A DNA stretch of 64,000 bases from Chryseobacterium sp. 18061 (GCA_902706205.1 CACSKA010000006.1:1-64000); one strand, 5' to 3'. Numbered from the stretch's first letter, positions 48,425-57,581 are shown. Numbers and translations: made by a program. Notes: generated by a model not told the origin, from the sequence alone.

Positions 48425-49566
48425 TCCTGCTCCAGCGCATTAACCCAGGCGGCATGCGGTTCAGCCAACATCGGAGGCGTTTTTTCCGACTGTGCGGCAG
48501 GCCACGGCGTTGGGAGTTTACTCATGTCCAGCACCGTCGGGTCGCCCCAGACCGCTGGATCGGCTTTACGCTGCTGGGCCGCGGGTGACAGCAGGAAGTT
48601 CGCCACCACCTGCGCGCCAGCTACCGCCCGGGCATTCGCTGGGATGGTCACAAAATGCACGTTGCCGAGCATTCCCTCGCTAAAGCCGAAGCTGTAGCTG
48701 TAGCTATCCTGGGGAAGTTCGCCGCTGGCGACTTTTTGGCTGGCGTGCATCGGGTTGAAGGTCAGCGACAGGCGCAGCGTGCCGTTGGCCAGCATTGCAT
48801 CCATCCGGGCGGGAGACGCCGGGAAATCGCTGCCGTTGCGCCACAAATGCGGGTGCAGTTTATCGAGATATGCCCACAGCGGCGCGGTGACAGCGGCGAA
48901 AGTAGCGTCGTTCGGTGGCTGCTTTAACGCGTCAGGCTGGGCGGTCAGATTCAACAGCAGCTGTTCCAGCAATGCGGTGGCGGTGAAATCCGGCGGACGC
49001 GGATAGGTCACGCTGCCCGGGTGCGCAGTGGCAAAATCCAGCAATGCCTGCGCTGTTTCTGGCGCCTGCGGCGTCTGGCTCCGACGGGCAATAAATGTTA
49101 ATTGTGCGCTGCCCCACGGCGATTCCGCCCCATCCGTTGGGAGGGAAAAATCTTCCAGGACCGGCTTCTGCGGGTCGACATACTGCCAATTAGGCAGGGC
49201 CTGTGCCCAATTGGTTTGCAACAATCCCGCCTCTTTCAGGGTGCGGAAGTTTTCGCCGTTGACCCACAGTAAATCCACCGAGCCACCGTGCGTACGCCCG
49301 GCGCGGGCTTCGGTCTGAATGCGTTTCACCGCATCAGCCGCATCGGCCAGATGCACAATTTTAAGCGTAACGCCGTAGTCGCGCTGCACCTCGCTACTGA
49401 CCCAGTCGAGATAGCGGTTAACTGCCCGATCCCCGCCCCAGGCGTTGAACCACACGGTTTGTCCGCGAGCGTCGTGTTCGGTTTGTTGCCAGTTTTGGGC
49501 CGATAGTGCCCAAGGGCTGACGGCGAGCAGAGTTATCCATAACAAACGGCGGGAGAGCAGGCGCAT
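48397..49566 (-). CDS. ynjB: YnjB, periplasmic substrate-binding protein
   Basis: 389 residues with a signal peptide (MRLLSRRLLWITLLAVSPWALS). Type 2 periplasmic binding fold, with FNAWGGDRAVNRYLDW and DLLWVNGENF as recognisable early segments. Matches E. coli YnjB (388). Binds the unknown ligand of the YnjBCD importer. The start codon abuts the ydjZ stop (49566). Confidence 0.93.
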   Translation of the reverse strand: MRLLSRRLLWITLLAVSPWALSAQNWQQTEHDARGQTVWFNAWGGDRAVNRYLDWVSSEVQRDYGVTLKIVHLADAADAVKRIQTEARAGRTHGGSVDLLWVNGENFRTLKEAGLLQTNWAQALPNWQYVDPQKPVLEDFSLPTDGAESPWGSAQLTFIARRSQTPQAPETAQALLDFATAHPGSVTYPRPPDFTATALLEQLLLNLTAQPDALKQPPNDATFAAVTAPLWAYLDKLHPHLWRNGSDFPASPARMDAMLANGTLRLSLTFNPMHASQKVASGELPQDSYSYSFGFSEGMLGNVHFVTIPANARAVAGAQVVANFLLSPAAQQRKADPAVWGDPTVLDMSKLPTPWPAAQSEKTPPMLAEPHAAWVNALEQEWLRRYGTH

Positions 49567-50258
49567 TATCGGGGCCTCTTTTGGCGTTCAGCGTAGAATT
49601 TTTTAATCATCATCATCAGGATAGCCAGGACGAACAGAGTCAGCAGCCCGGTGACCAGCCAGTAGGTGCCGCCAGTCAGCCAGCTGCCGACGCAGGAGTA
49701 GACGACAGTGGCGGGCAGTTGGCCGAGCCCGGTTGCCAGCATAAAAGAACGAAAGCGCAACGACGTTAGCCCGGCGGCGTAGCTAATCGGGTCGAATGGC
49801 ACGAAAGGCAGCAGGCGGCAAATGAGGATCGTGTGTTTGCCGTAGCGAGTGAAAAAGGTGTCCATGCTGTCGAGCACCGTTTTGCCAGTCAGCTTTTCCA
49901 CCGCGCCGCGCCCGAGGATTCTGGCGATATAAAAGCATAATGCCGCGCCCACCATCGCGCTGGTCCACGACAGCACGCCGCCCCAGAAGGCGCCAAACAG
50001 CGAGGCGTTGGCGAAGGTAATCAAAAAGGCGGGGAGTGGGGCGACAATGGCCTGCAGGATCATCAAAAAGAAAGAAACGGCAGCCGCCTGCGGACCCCAG
50101 GATTGAATGAAACATTCCAGGTCGGCGCTGTCGAGGTGAGCAAAGGCCGCGAAGCTGCCATCAACAAACGCTTTCATGCCCGGTAACAGCAGGTACGCGC
50201 CCATCATCACGCAGACAGCCAGCAACAGCGCTGCGCGGGCACGCCAGGCGCGCGTCAC
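49566..50258 (-). CDS. ydjZ: YdjZ, TVP38/TMEM64-family membrane protein
   Basis: 230 residues, about six membrane helices, DedA-like SNARE-associated domain. Family motif in the central helices: FANASLFGAFWGGVLSW and LPFVPFDPISYAAGLT (F-P-x-D-x-x-x-Y-x-x-G). Matches E. coli YdjZ. Overlaps ydjX by 4 nt at its start. Function unknown. Confidence 0.9.
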   Translation of the reverse strand: MTRAWRARAALLLAVCVMMGAYLLLPGMKAFVDGSFAAFAHLDSADLECFIQSWGPQAAAVSFFLMILQAIVAPLPAFLITFANASLFGAFWGGVLSWTSAMVGAALCFYIARILGRGAVEKLTGKTVLDSMDTFFTRYGKHTILICRLLPFVPFDPISYAAGLTSLRFRSFMLATGLGQLPATVVYSCVGSWLTGGTYWLVTGLLTLFVLAILMMMIKKFYAERQKRPR

Positions 50259-50914
50259 TGCGGGCCTCGTTCAGCCGTTTCGGCAGAAGCAACCAGTGCA
50301 ATATCAATGCCCCGATGCCGCGCCCAGGCTTTTGCCAGCTGCACGAGGGCGAACAGCGCCAGCCCGGCGAGACTCAGCGTGAGCATCAACAACCACGTAA
50401 TGCCCTGTGCCGCGAGGGAACTGGCCATCAGGGTATAAATCAGCAGCCCCGGCAGGGTGGTTATCGCGGAAATCAGGATGAAAGGCCAGAAGGAAATCGA
50501 CGTCAGACCGTAGGCATAGTTTTGAATATTATACGGGAACAACGGAATGAGCCGGGTCAGCAGCAGAAAATCCAGCCCGCAGTGGGTGATCCCGCGTTCA
50601 ATCGCCTGAAAGGTGGCGGTGTGTCCGACGGCCCGCACCAGCGCCCGTCGGCCCAGCCCCCGGGCCAGTAAAAAAGAGACCGCGCAGGCCAACGTCGAGG
50701 CCAGGACTGAAAGCAGCGTGCCGTAAAGCGGGCCGAACAGCAGGCCTCCGGCAATGACCAACAGGCTGCCGGGGATCAGGCAAACCGCAGCGATGACGAA
50801 CAGCAGAACGTACACCACGCCGCCTAGCGGCCCGCAGTGTTGAATAAGCTGTTGTAACTGCTGGAGTTGAATGAGCAAGGCGGCGAGGCCGCTATGATGA
50901 ACAACGAAAAGCAC
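50255..50914 (-). CDS. ydjX: YdjX, TVP38/TMEM64-family membrane protein (start uncertain)
   Basis: At least 219 residues from GTG 50914. The family motif LIPLFPYNIQNYAYGLT is intact. Family-like sequence clearly continues upstream of this GTG: the frame is open and encodes KEALKRTECKLLLLLLLSGI, the charged N-terminus and first half of TM1 seen in E. coli YdjX. No ATG, GTG or TTG exists in that upstream stretch. A ribosome-site-like GGAGAA lies before an ACG at 50983, so the original start may have mutated or a rare start is used. The E. coli neighbour ydjY (ferredoxin-like) is absent. Confidence 0.85.
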   Translation of the reverse strand: MLFVVHHSGLAALLIQLQQLQQLIQHCGPLGGVVYVLLFVIAAVCLIPGSLLVIAGGLLFGPLYGTLLSVLASTLACAVSFLLARGLGRRALVRAVGHTATFQAIERGITHCGLDFLLLTRLIPLFPYNIQNYAYGLTSISFWPFILISAITTLPGLLIYTLMASSLAAQGITWLLMLTLSLAGLALFALVQLAKAWARHRGIDIALVASAETAERGPQ

Positions 50915-51101
50915 AATGCCGGAGAGAAGTAAAAGCAGGAGCAGCTTACATTCTGTCCTTTTCAGGGCTTCTTTGGCATCCGTGTTCTCCGTGGGATGTG
51001 AGGGGCATTCAGGACGCGCATTTTACCCTGCGCCCGGCGGGCCACGTCTTTGATATCACGCAAGTAAAGAGGCTACGGCGCGCATTTCTCGGAACAAAAA
51101 C

Positions 51102-51127
51102 GCCTGACGTCAGCGATAACGTCAGGC
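51102..51127 (-). terminator. xthA terminator
   Basis: GCCTGACGT-N8-ACGTCAGGC followed on the minus strand by GTTTTTGTT, 10 nt after the xthA stop. Confidence 0.85.
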
Positions 51128-51137
51128 AGCGCAGGGA

Positions 51138-51944
51138 TTATTTCTTAAATGTCGCCCACACCGGCGCATGGTCGGACGGTTTTTCCATGCTGCGAATTTC
51201 GTAGTCGATCCCGGTTTCGATGCAGTGCGGCGCCAGGCCCTGGCTCGCCAGCAGCAGGTCGATACGCAGACCGCGGTTGTCATCAAACCCCTTTGAACGG
51301 TAGTCAAACCACGAGAACTGGTCCTGCGTTTCCGGGTTCGCATGACGGAAGGTGTCCACCAGGCCCCAGCCAACCAGGCGGTCGATCCACTCGCGCTCTT
51401 CAGGCAGGAATGAACACTTCCCGGTACGCAGCCAGCGTTTGCGGTTGTCTTCACCGATACCAATGTCCAGATCTGTCGGGCTGATGTTTACGTCACCCAT
51501 GATCAAAACCGGGTTCTCAGGCTTCAGTTCGCTGGTGAGGTAGTTTTGCAGGTCCTGGTAGAACTTCTCTTTTGCCGGGAATTTGGTTGGATGGTCGCGG
51601 CTTTCACCTTGCGGGAAATAGCCGTTGATCACCGTGACGTTGCCAAACGGGGAGGGAACTTCCGCCATGATAATGCGGCGCTGGGCCTCTTCATCGTCGC
51701 CCGGGAAACCACGACGCACGGAGATCGGCGTCTCTTTGGTCAGCAGCGCCACGCCGTAGTGGCCTTTCTGCCCGTGATAAAACACGTTGTAACCGAGCTT
51801 CGCGACATCTTCGAGCGGGAACATATCGTCGTGAACTTTGGTTTCCTGCAGACCGATAACGTCTGGCTGGTGCTTGTCGACGATAGCGTGTAGCTGGTGT
51901 GGGCGGGCGCGCAGGCCGTTGATATTAAAAGAAAGAAATTTCAT
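51138..51944 (-). CDS. xthA: Exodeoxyribonuclease III
   Basis: 268 residues, as in E. coli ExoIII. Endonuclease/exonuclease/phosphatase fold: [15 protein letters not shown] start, metal Glu in GLQETKVHD (Glu34 region), [11 protein letters not shown] (Asp/Asn pair), and the final [10 protein letters not shown] with the catalytic Asp-His. Main AP endonuclease and 3'-5' exonuclease of base-excision repair. Start 51944 is set by family alignment; an open frame to 52070 is not credible. Confidence 0.97.
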   Translation of the reverse strand: MKFLSFNINGLRARPHQLHAIVDKHQPDVIGLQETKVHDDMFPLEDVAKLGYNVFYHGQKGHYGVALLTKETPISVRRGFPGDDEEAQRRIIMAEVPSPFGNVTVINGYFPQGESRDHPTKFPAKEKFYQDLQNYLTSELKPENPVLIMGDVNISPTDLDIGIGEDNRKRWLRTGKCSFLPEEREWIDRLVGWGLVDTFRHANPETQDQFSWFDYRSKGFDDNRGLRIDLLLASQGLAPHCIETGIDYEIRSMEKPSDHAPVWATFKK

Positions 51945-52070
51945 AGTCGCTGCCACTGTGCAAGGTGAATGATGCACGGATGTTAGCAGAATTTCTGCTG
52001 TGTGACTCGTCTGTTGTCCGATTGAGATTGTGCCCGCTCGATTCGCGGGCACAACCCCTCCGTTATCCAA

Positions 52071-52514
52071 TCAGTGTTCTGCTGACTGACGCGCCCAGCG
52101 TGGGGCTTTCATATCCGCCGCGAACATCCACACCAGCTCGCACAATAATGCGCGTAACGTTCTTTCCGCATCAGGCAGCAACGCTTGCTGGGACAGCAGC
52201 TGTGTCAGCGTCTGGCAGTACTCACACAGCGCCTCGTGATCGGGGTCGCAATAGGGTTGTGGCTCCGGCAGTTTATCGACGGTCAGACGCTCAACCAGAT
52301 GTGGCGGAATGGCATCGTTCAGCGTCGGGGCCAGCAATGCCAGACAGCTGCTGAGGCGGCCTAACAGCGCCAACTTATAAACGTTATCATCGCTATCGCA
52401 TTCAATCAGGGTTGCCGCAAAGCGGTCGCAGCAGTCGGCCAGATCGAGGAAATGGGTTGAGGCGCTAAAGGGGATAGTCAGTAAATTGCAGCCAGGGGGA
52501 AAGAGGGTTGTCAT
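52071..52514 (-). CDS. Hypothetical protein, probably from a P4-like satellite
   Basis: 147 residues, soluble, mostly helical, rich in Leu and Cys (LADCCDRFAATL; ALCEYCQTLTQLLSQQALLP), ending in DMKAPRWARQSAEH. The style and the P4-type ash-leader-like DNA beside it suggest one of the small accessory genes of P4-like satellite prophages. I cannot name it with certainty. It sits directly after xthA, where the ast operon lies in E. coli, so the backbone breaks here. Confidence 0.6.
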   Translation of the reverse strand: MTTLFPPGCNLLTIPFSASTHFLDLADCCDRFAATLIECDSDDNVYKLALLGRLSSCLALLAPTLNDAIPPHLVERLTVDKLPEPQPYCDPDHEALCEYCQTLTQLLSQQALLPDAERTLRALLCELVWMFAADMKAPRWARQSAEH

Positions 52515-52574
52515 ATGTAGAACTCCAACAAGTAGTATTTAAATATCGCCAGCGGAGAGGCTAATCTCGCGGGT

Positions 52575-52760
52575 GGCGGACCAGGAGAGGTTAGCCTTAC
52601 CGGACTTGTTGGGAACCGGCGCGTCTTTCGACGCCCTCGCCCGGCCCACCATTGGAGTGCAGCCGTGCGCACGACACAAAAAAGGCGCGAAGCGCCATTG
52701 TGTCGCCAACAAGTTTAAATCAGGAGGCTAATCCAGGCACCTGATTTTGCAGGTGCCTGG
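52575..52760 (+). repeat. ash-leader-like repeat, copy 1 (P4 type)
   Basis: GC-rich leader with several hairpins. One is AAAGGCGC-GAA-GCGCC inside a longer CACAA…TTGTG stem at about 52675-52702, ending in GTCGCCAACAAGTTTAAAT. The stretch 52655-52720 recurs with changes at 57293-57360. In P4-like elements such leaders precede ash and can carry small immunity RNAs. An RNA here is only inferred. Confidence 0.5.
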
Positions 52761-52987
52761 TGAGATTACTGCAATGGGGATGGGCGAACAAGTTTGTTTC
52801 CGGAGGTTGTGTGGGAGGGCTGAGGGTCTGGTATGAGCGAGGAGCGGACATGCCCCATTCACATCCCGGCGATGCACCATACTTGCTGGTAACCTGCAAA
52901 ACCACCCGGATTACACATAACATTCGAGCAGCGAACCTCATCGTGCACCCATCGATTCTCCGAAATGATATGGTTACCCTCCCGTAA
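52760..52987 (+). CDS. ash-family-like small protein (possible)
   Basis: 75 codons that resemble the ash proteins of P4-like satellites: GGCVGGLRVWYERGADMPHSHPGDAPYLLVTCKTTRITHNIRAANLIV. Conservation of this amino-acid pattern is the only support. No clear ribosome site is seen, and the true start may be the internal ATG at 52850. If real it is a remnant of an integrated satellite. Confidence 0.5.
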   Translation: MRLLQWGWANKFVSGGCVGGLRVWYERGADMPHSHPGDAPYLLVTCKTTRITHNIRAANLIVHPSILRNDMVTLP

Positions 52988-53005
52988 CAAGGAAAGGAAA
53001 AGTGA

Positions 53006-53317
53006 ATGATTGTACGTACATGGCACGGCTGCGTTCCGCTGAAACACGCAGAAGGTTTTGCGAAGCATCTTAATAAAACGGGTGTCGAGCATTCACAAAG
53101 CGTGCGGGGTAACCGGGGCGCATTAGTGCGCAGAGAAACCCAGGGCAACTGGGAGCATTTTTTCCTCGCCACTTACTGGCAGGATCTCGATGCGGTGAAG
53201 GAATTTGCAGGCGAGAACTACCATGTAGCCGTTACCTACCCGGATGACGAAGAATTTGAGTTGCTTTCAGATCCCTACGTGTTCCAGCACGAGGTCGAAA
53301 TCGTCTCACCACTCTAG
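53006..53317 (+). CDS. Antibiotic-biosynthesis-monooxygenase-like (ABM fold) protein
   Basis: 103 residues of the dimeric alpha+beta barrel fold. The pattern IVRTWHGCVPLKHAEGFAKHL…VEHSQSVRGNRGALVRRETQGNWEHFFLATYWQDLDAVKEFAGENYHVAV is typical of ABM-like proteins (heme degradation, quinone oxidation or unknown). ATG 53006 follows AAAGGAAAAG. Isolated gene; no partner indicates a substrate. Confidence 0.7.
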   Translation: MIVRTWHGCVPLKHAEGFAKHLNKTGVEHSQSVRGNRGALVRRETQGNWEHFFLATYWQDLDAVKEFAGENYHVAVTYPDDEEFELLSDPYVFQHEVEIVSPL

Positions 53318-53460
53318 TCATATCTCAGAGTGACCCTGCAGGTCACCCGAAATGAACATAACATCTCTTGTACGGCGCGCATGGGAAAGGCCGCTCTGCG
53401 GGCTTCAGTCGTAGGCATCGCGTCGATGGTCCATAGAGACCAACGGATATACATATCTAC

Positions 53461-53799
53461 CTAATGACCTCGAACTGCCAATACAACGCCACAGATTATG
53501 CAAAGAACAATGAACCAAAGGATCGCTGGCAGCGGGTTCCCATTTTTAGCTTCAGACGCAAGATATGCATTAAACTCTTTTTTGCTCTGTCTGCGACCGT
53601 AATTGGTGGAAAAATTATGCTGTCCTAACGGAGTAGTTCCAGACTCAACATATTGCTTCGCAGCGGTTAGCGTAGGAACAGGTCCAAAATCATGAGAACC
53701 ATTGGCATCAACCACAAGCCAGCCAGAGCTATTTTTTACAATAAAACGCCCATCATCCACTGCATTTTGTCCACCCTGAATTCTAGTGACCTTCGCCAA
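53461..53799 (-). CDS. DUF2188-like protein with a C-terminal membrane helix
   Basis: 112 residues. The first half (GRFIVKNSSGWLVVDANGSHDFGPVPTLTAAKQYVES) looks like the short beta-alpha module of DUF2188-type proteins. A polar linker and one membrane helix follow (LPAILWFIVLCIICGVVLAV) at the very C-terminus. The start is TTG 53799, 6 nt after AGGAG. Function unknown. Bases 53800-54139 show no gene. Confidence 0.6.
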   Translation of the reverse strand: MAKVTRIQGGQNAVDDGRFIVKNSSGWLVVDANGSHDFGPVPTLTAAKQYVESGTTPLGQHNFSTNYGRRQSKKEFNAYLASEAKNGNPLPAILWFIVLCIICGVVLAVRGH

Positions 53800-54139
53800 T
53801 GCATTCTCCTAATGTCTATCAGACTACTTTCAGCAGCTCAGTGTATTTACCATAACATCAGTTGACCGCCCCCGAAGGCCCTCTCCTCGCGATTCTGCGG
53901 CCTAATAGCCGTTTCCTCCACCTTTCCGGCAAGAATCCTGAAAACGCCCCTGATGATTACGGCGCGTCTGAATGGTTAAGCAGTGAGATGTATTCTCAAC
54001 TGATTAGTACTCGCTGATGTTGGAAACGTCAGCTTCTGGCACAGAACTGCCTTTAAGCTTTATTCGCGCTTTCGCCCGGTTTCTGCAAGGGGTGCGGTAG
54101 GTTTGGCTGAAGATGCGAAAGCGGAATGCGGCAGAGTCG

Positions 54140-54625
54140 TCAAGTTAGTGAGGTTGCTTTGCGAAACTCTTCAACAGCGGAGGCGACTGGAGGCCAGATG
54201 CTGACTTTATTGGCGATCACATCAAAGACCTTACCGTGGTTTTTTTCAGCAATGTTTTTCATCTGCACAAAATTGAGGTCGAAATTCGATTCACCAACGG
54301 CATCACGTAACTCGTTCTCTGTCACAGGGTCTTCAGAATTTGCTGAAAGAATAAGATATGCACTGAGTATCCGTGAGTTTATCTGTTCTGGACGCTTAGC
54401 CCAAAGCTTAAGCCGACGTGTAACTTTAGATACCTCGGACAAGTCATTGTCTGAAGATGATGGTTGCTGTGAAAGCATGCGTTCAATTTCCTCTAGTGAA
54501 ACTAATGCCTTAACTATTTTCCTGTGTGCATTTGGTAAGTCTGTTCCTGAAGAGACAAGAAAGGCGACTTCTTCCAGGAATCCCTTAACTTCTGCGATTT
54601 TTTCGGCAACGTTCATAATACTCAC
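54140..54625 (-). CDS. Hypothetical protein, helical
   Basis: 158-161 residues, strongly helical and charged, without membrane segments or known motifs. It begins MNVAEKIAEVKGFLEEVAFLVSSGTD, and its C-terminal part reads EKNHGKVFDVIANKVSIWPPVASAVEEFRK. Start is either GTG 54625 or ATG 54616; the latter has GTGAG upstream. I do not recognise it. It lies among phage remnants (a RusA fragment follows divergently), so it may be phage-borne. Confidence 0.55.
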   Translation of the reverse strand: MSIMNVAEKIAEVKGFLEEVAFLVSSGTDLPNAHRKIVKALVSLEEIERMLSQQPSSSDNDLSEVSKVTRRLKLWAKRPEQINSRILSAYLILSANSEDPVTENELRDAVGESNFDLNFVQMKNIAEKNHGKVFDVIANKVSIWPPVASAVEEFRKATSLT

Positions 54626-54696
54626 TTTTACTCATTATTAGTTTATTTAGTGAATTTAGTCTTTTTGGCCTTCGGTGTCAATGAAGGGAAAGGGTC

Positions 54697-54831
54697 ATGA
54701 AATTAGTTCTGCCATTTCCACCAACAGTGAAGCACTACTACCGCGCCCCGAACAAGGAGGCTGTGAAGGGTAAGCACCCGCTCAGCGAGCAGGGCAGGAA
54801 ATACAAGAAGGTTGTCTATGCTCGGTGGTAA
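54697..54831 (+). pseudogene. RusA Holliday-junction resolvase, N-terminal fragment
   Basis: 44 codons reading MKLVLPFPPTVKHYYRAPNK…HPLSEQGRKYKKVVYA, the N-terminal pattern of phage RusA/Rap resolvases (P-x-P-P-S-x-N-x-x-Y-R…S-x-E-G-x-x-Y). It stops after about a third of the normal length, before the catalytic aspartates. Lambdoid prophage remnant. Confidence 0.6.
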
Positions 54832-55054
54832 CGCAGTATGGTAATTATCCCATTTTTAGCAGAGGTGATACGTAGAATCAGTTTATAAGATGACTTTACT
54901 GCAATCCGCCTTTGCACTCGCAAGGTCTTCTCCTGGCACAAAGGAGATGTTTGATTGATTCCGGTCCGCTGTGAGCGATGAGCAGAGACTAGCAAATACA
55001 GCTGGCGAGGTGAGCCTCGACGCTATAGTTGATCTCTTGCGTAGCTTTCAACTG

Positions 55055-55963
55055 TTAAAAGCCACTTTTTCGTCGATGTTCCATAGGGGAACAACCATAG
55101 ATCCTTTTAAAGGCTGTGCTGAAAGCGCTTTCCGACCCGTACCCTAGTGAAAATCCGATTTTTTTAACCGGCTCAGAAGTGGTCCTTAGAGCCTTACTGG
55201 CAATGTGCATCCGCCATTCTGCGAGATAATTAAGCGGAGTCGTGCCGGTAAGTTGTGAGAATCGTCGCAGGAATCCGGCGCGTGACATACCGGCTATCTC
55301 AGCCAGTTCCGGTAAACGCCAGTTGTTGGAGGGGGTCTGATGAATGGCAGTAAGAGCACGCACTATTCGCGCATCATGAAGCGCATTCAGCCAGCCCGGT
55401 TGCGTGTCAATATTTTGCGCCACACCCCGTCGTATTCCTTCCACCATCATTAAATGCATGAGATGGTCTGTAACAATGTCTGAACCGGGCAAAAGTGACG
55501 CTTTCTCTGTCCTGATGTAATTCATCAGTAGAGTAAAAACTGACGTGCTGTCGCTATCTGAAATAATCCTGATAACGTCCGGTAGCTGCCGGGTAAGCAG
55601 AACCGCGGAAGATTTGTCGATTTCCATCTTTCCGGCAATCATTATCAGCGCATCGCCACCGTAATCAGCAATACCGTCCTTCAAGAGGTAAGGGGTCACT
55701 TCAGATTCTGCCTGAACCTTCCCGTCAGCCGTTGTAACAGCAAAACTGCATGCTCGGGTAAGGATGATGCCGTCGCCCTGATGCAGGGTTATCCACTCAT
55801 CGCAACTATCAGCTTTAAATCGGGCGACACCGCTCTGGACCGCAAAAAACTTGAGGCCATCAAAACCCGGATAGTGGAGTCCCCAGCCAGAGGGAGCACT
55901 CAACCCGGAGGTCGTATAGCTTCTGGCCGAAAGCAAATTGAGAACGTCAGATAAAGGATCCAT
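55055..55963 (-). CDS. AraC-family transcriptional regulator
   Basis: 302 residues. The N-terminal cupin-type sensing domain (about 20-170) is followed by two helix-turn-helix motifs (WRLPELAEIAGMSRAGFLRRFSQLTGTTPLNYL and VKKIGFSLGYGSESAFSTAFKRIYGCSPMEHRR), complete for AraC/XylS. It is divergent from the aldo/keto reductase gene with 206 nt between starts. It resembles regulators that control an adjacent reductase in response to an electrophile or aromatic compound. Effector unknown. Confidence 0.88.
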   Translation of the reverse strand: MDPLSDVLNLLSARSYTTSGLSAPSGWGLHYPGFDGLKFFAVQSGVARFKADSCDEWITLHQGDGIILTRACSFAVTTADGKVQAESEVTPYLLKDGIADYGGDALIMIAGKMEIDKSSAVLLTRQLPDVIRIISDSDSTSVFTLLMNYIRTEKASLLPGSDIVTDHLMHLMMVEGIRRGVAQNIDTQPGWLNALHDARIVRALTAIHQTPSNNWRLPELAEIAGMSRAGFLRRFSQLTGTTPLNYLAEWRMHIASKALRTTSEPVKKIGFSLGYGSESAFSTAFKRIYGCSPMEHRRKSGF

Positions 55964-56169
55964 GCGATTTTCAGTAAAGTAAATGTGACTTTAGATTATT
56001 AATTATCTATCACGAATGTATTAAAGTAACAAATATCCTTATGCAGTTGTGGGGATGTTTGCTGTCATTTTTCGATGCTACATTGACCAGGCATCGCCTC
56101 ATTGCAAAAGCAACTGCCACCTTTAAATCCACCCGGCGCGAACGCTTAGTGCCCCGAAGAGGTAAATCT

Positions 56170-57021
56170 ATGAACTTTGTCACGCTTAAATCCGGTGCCC
56201 TTATGCCCCAACTGGGGTTTGGCGTTTATCAGATACAGGATGCGCTTGAGTGTGAAGAGGCAGTATATGCAGCACTTCAGGCCGGTTATCGTCTGATCGA
56301 TACAGCCGCCGCTTATCAGAATGAAGAGGCGGTTGGTAAGGCCATTATACGCAGCGGCATTCCCCGTGATGAACTCTTCATTACGACAAAAGTGTGGGTG
56401 CAGGATATGGGGTACAGTCAGACCCTAAAAGCCATAGACCGTTCGCTAACGCGACTTGGGCTTGATTACCTGGATTTATATCTTATTCATCAGCCTTACT
56501 CAGACGTGTTCGGTTCGTGGCGAGCGATGGAAGAAAAACATGATGGCGGGATATTACGTAACATTGGTGTCAGCAACTTTACTCCGGACAGGCTCACCGA
56601 TCTCACTGTTTTCAGTCACGTTGCCCCGGCACTCAATCAGATAGAAATCAACCCGTTCTATCAGCAGCACGACAACGTCGCCTTCATGCAGGCGAACGGG
56701 GTACAACCTCAGTCGTGGGCTTCATTTGCCGAAGGGCGCAACAATCTTTTCCAGACGCCAGTACTGCAAACTATTGGTGGGAAGTACGGTAAGAGTGTTG
56801 TCCAGGTGGTTCTTCGCTGGCTTATTCAACGCGGAATTGTCGTTATTCCAAAGTCAGTCAGCCCGGAGCGAATGGCACAAAATATTGATGTCTTTAATTT
56901 CGAGCTGAATGAGGAAGAGCTGAGCCTCATTGCCGGGCTTGATACCGGCGTTAGTTGCTTCCATTCACATACGGATCCTGAACGTATAAAAAACATTGCC
57001 GGTCTCCATTTCGATATATGA
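56170..57021 (+). CDS. Aldo/keto reductase
   Basis: 283 residues of the AKR superfamily. The catalytic tetrad is visible: Asp and Tyr in DTAAAYQNE, Lys in FITTKVW, and His in YLIHQPY. NADPH-site residues lie in IPKSVSPERMAQN (K-S-x-x-x-x-R). It resembles the 2,5-diketo-gluconate/prostaglandin-F synthase type group. Start ATG 56170 follows AAGAGG; a frame reaching 56041 is unsupported. Probably controlled by the divergent AraC protein. Confidence 0.9.
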   Translation: MNFVTLKSGALMPQLGFGVYQIQDALECEEAVYAALQAGYRLIDTAAAYQNEEAVGKAIIRSGIPRDELFITTKVWVQDMGYSQTLKAIDRSLTRLGLDYLDLYLIHQPYSDVFGSWRAMEEKHDGGILRNIGVSNFTPDRLTDLTVFSHVAPALNQIEINPFYQQHDNVAFMQANGVQPQSWASFAEGRNNLFQTPVLQTIGGKYGKSVVQVVLRWLIQRGIVVIPKSVSPERMAQNIDVFNFELNEEELSLIAGLDTGVSCFHSHTDPERIKNIAGLHFDI

Positions 57022-57581
57022 AACCGACCGGATGAAAGCATGCCGCTGTATTAACTAAATATTTCTGCAAAACTATTTATGTTGAGAACAAGCGTCTTTG
57101 TCCCCGCTATTGCACTGTGCGTTATGACGGTTCTCCCTGGTCTGCAAACCCGAAGAAAAATGGGAATCTTGAAAAGTCCCTGTCATGCTCAGTGACATGG
57201 GCAGTTTTATGTTCGGTGGCCCAACAAAAACTGATATGGATGGTGGCACCTTCAATGGCGATCACGAATATGCGCAATCTCGCCCGGTCCATCTTTGGAC
57301 TACAGCCGCGCGCCCGTCACAAAAAAGTGCTGATGCGCCATTAAGTCGCCAACAAGTGTAAATCTGGTGCCTGGTGGGAATATTGCGCTGGACGATGGCA
57401 AAACACATTTTTATCCGCAAGGTGTATGCGCTGGCTGGGAGTCTGGTATGAGCGAAGAGCTGCCCCTATGTCTGTCTATATTGAAAATCCATAATATTGT
57501 GCACTCTTAAGTTTATGCTCAAATATTGTTGAAATGCAGGTATTCTAAAAAACATCCTCTATCCTGGAAGCCAGTACCTCA
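57022..57581. repeat. Intergenic region with ash-leader-like repeat, copy 2
   Basis: Bases 57293-57360 repeat copy 1 (TGGACTACAGCCGCGCGC…TTAAGTCGCCAACAAGTGTAAAT). Near 57435-57470 the phrase GGGAGTCTGGTATGAGCGA-GAGC also matches copy 1 (52825-52847). No intact gene is present. This is a decayed P4-like leader in the same orientation as copy 1. Confidence 0.55.

Noticed and set aside
52720..53172. Minus-strand frame of 150 codons crossing the ABM gene start
   Set aside because: Antisense to the ash-like and ABM sequences, no family resemblance.
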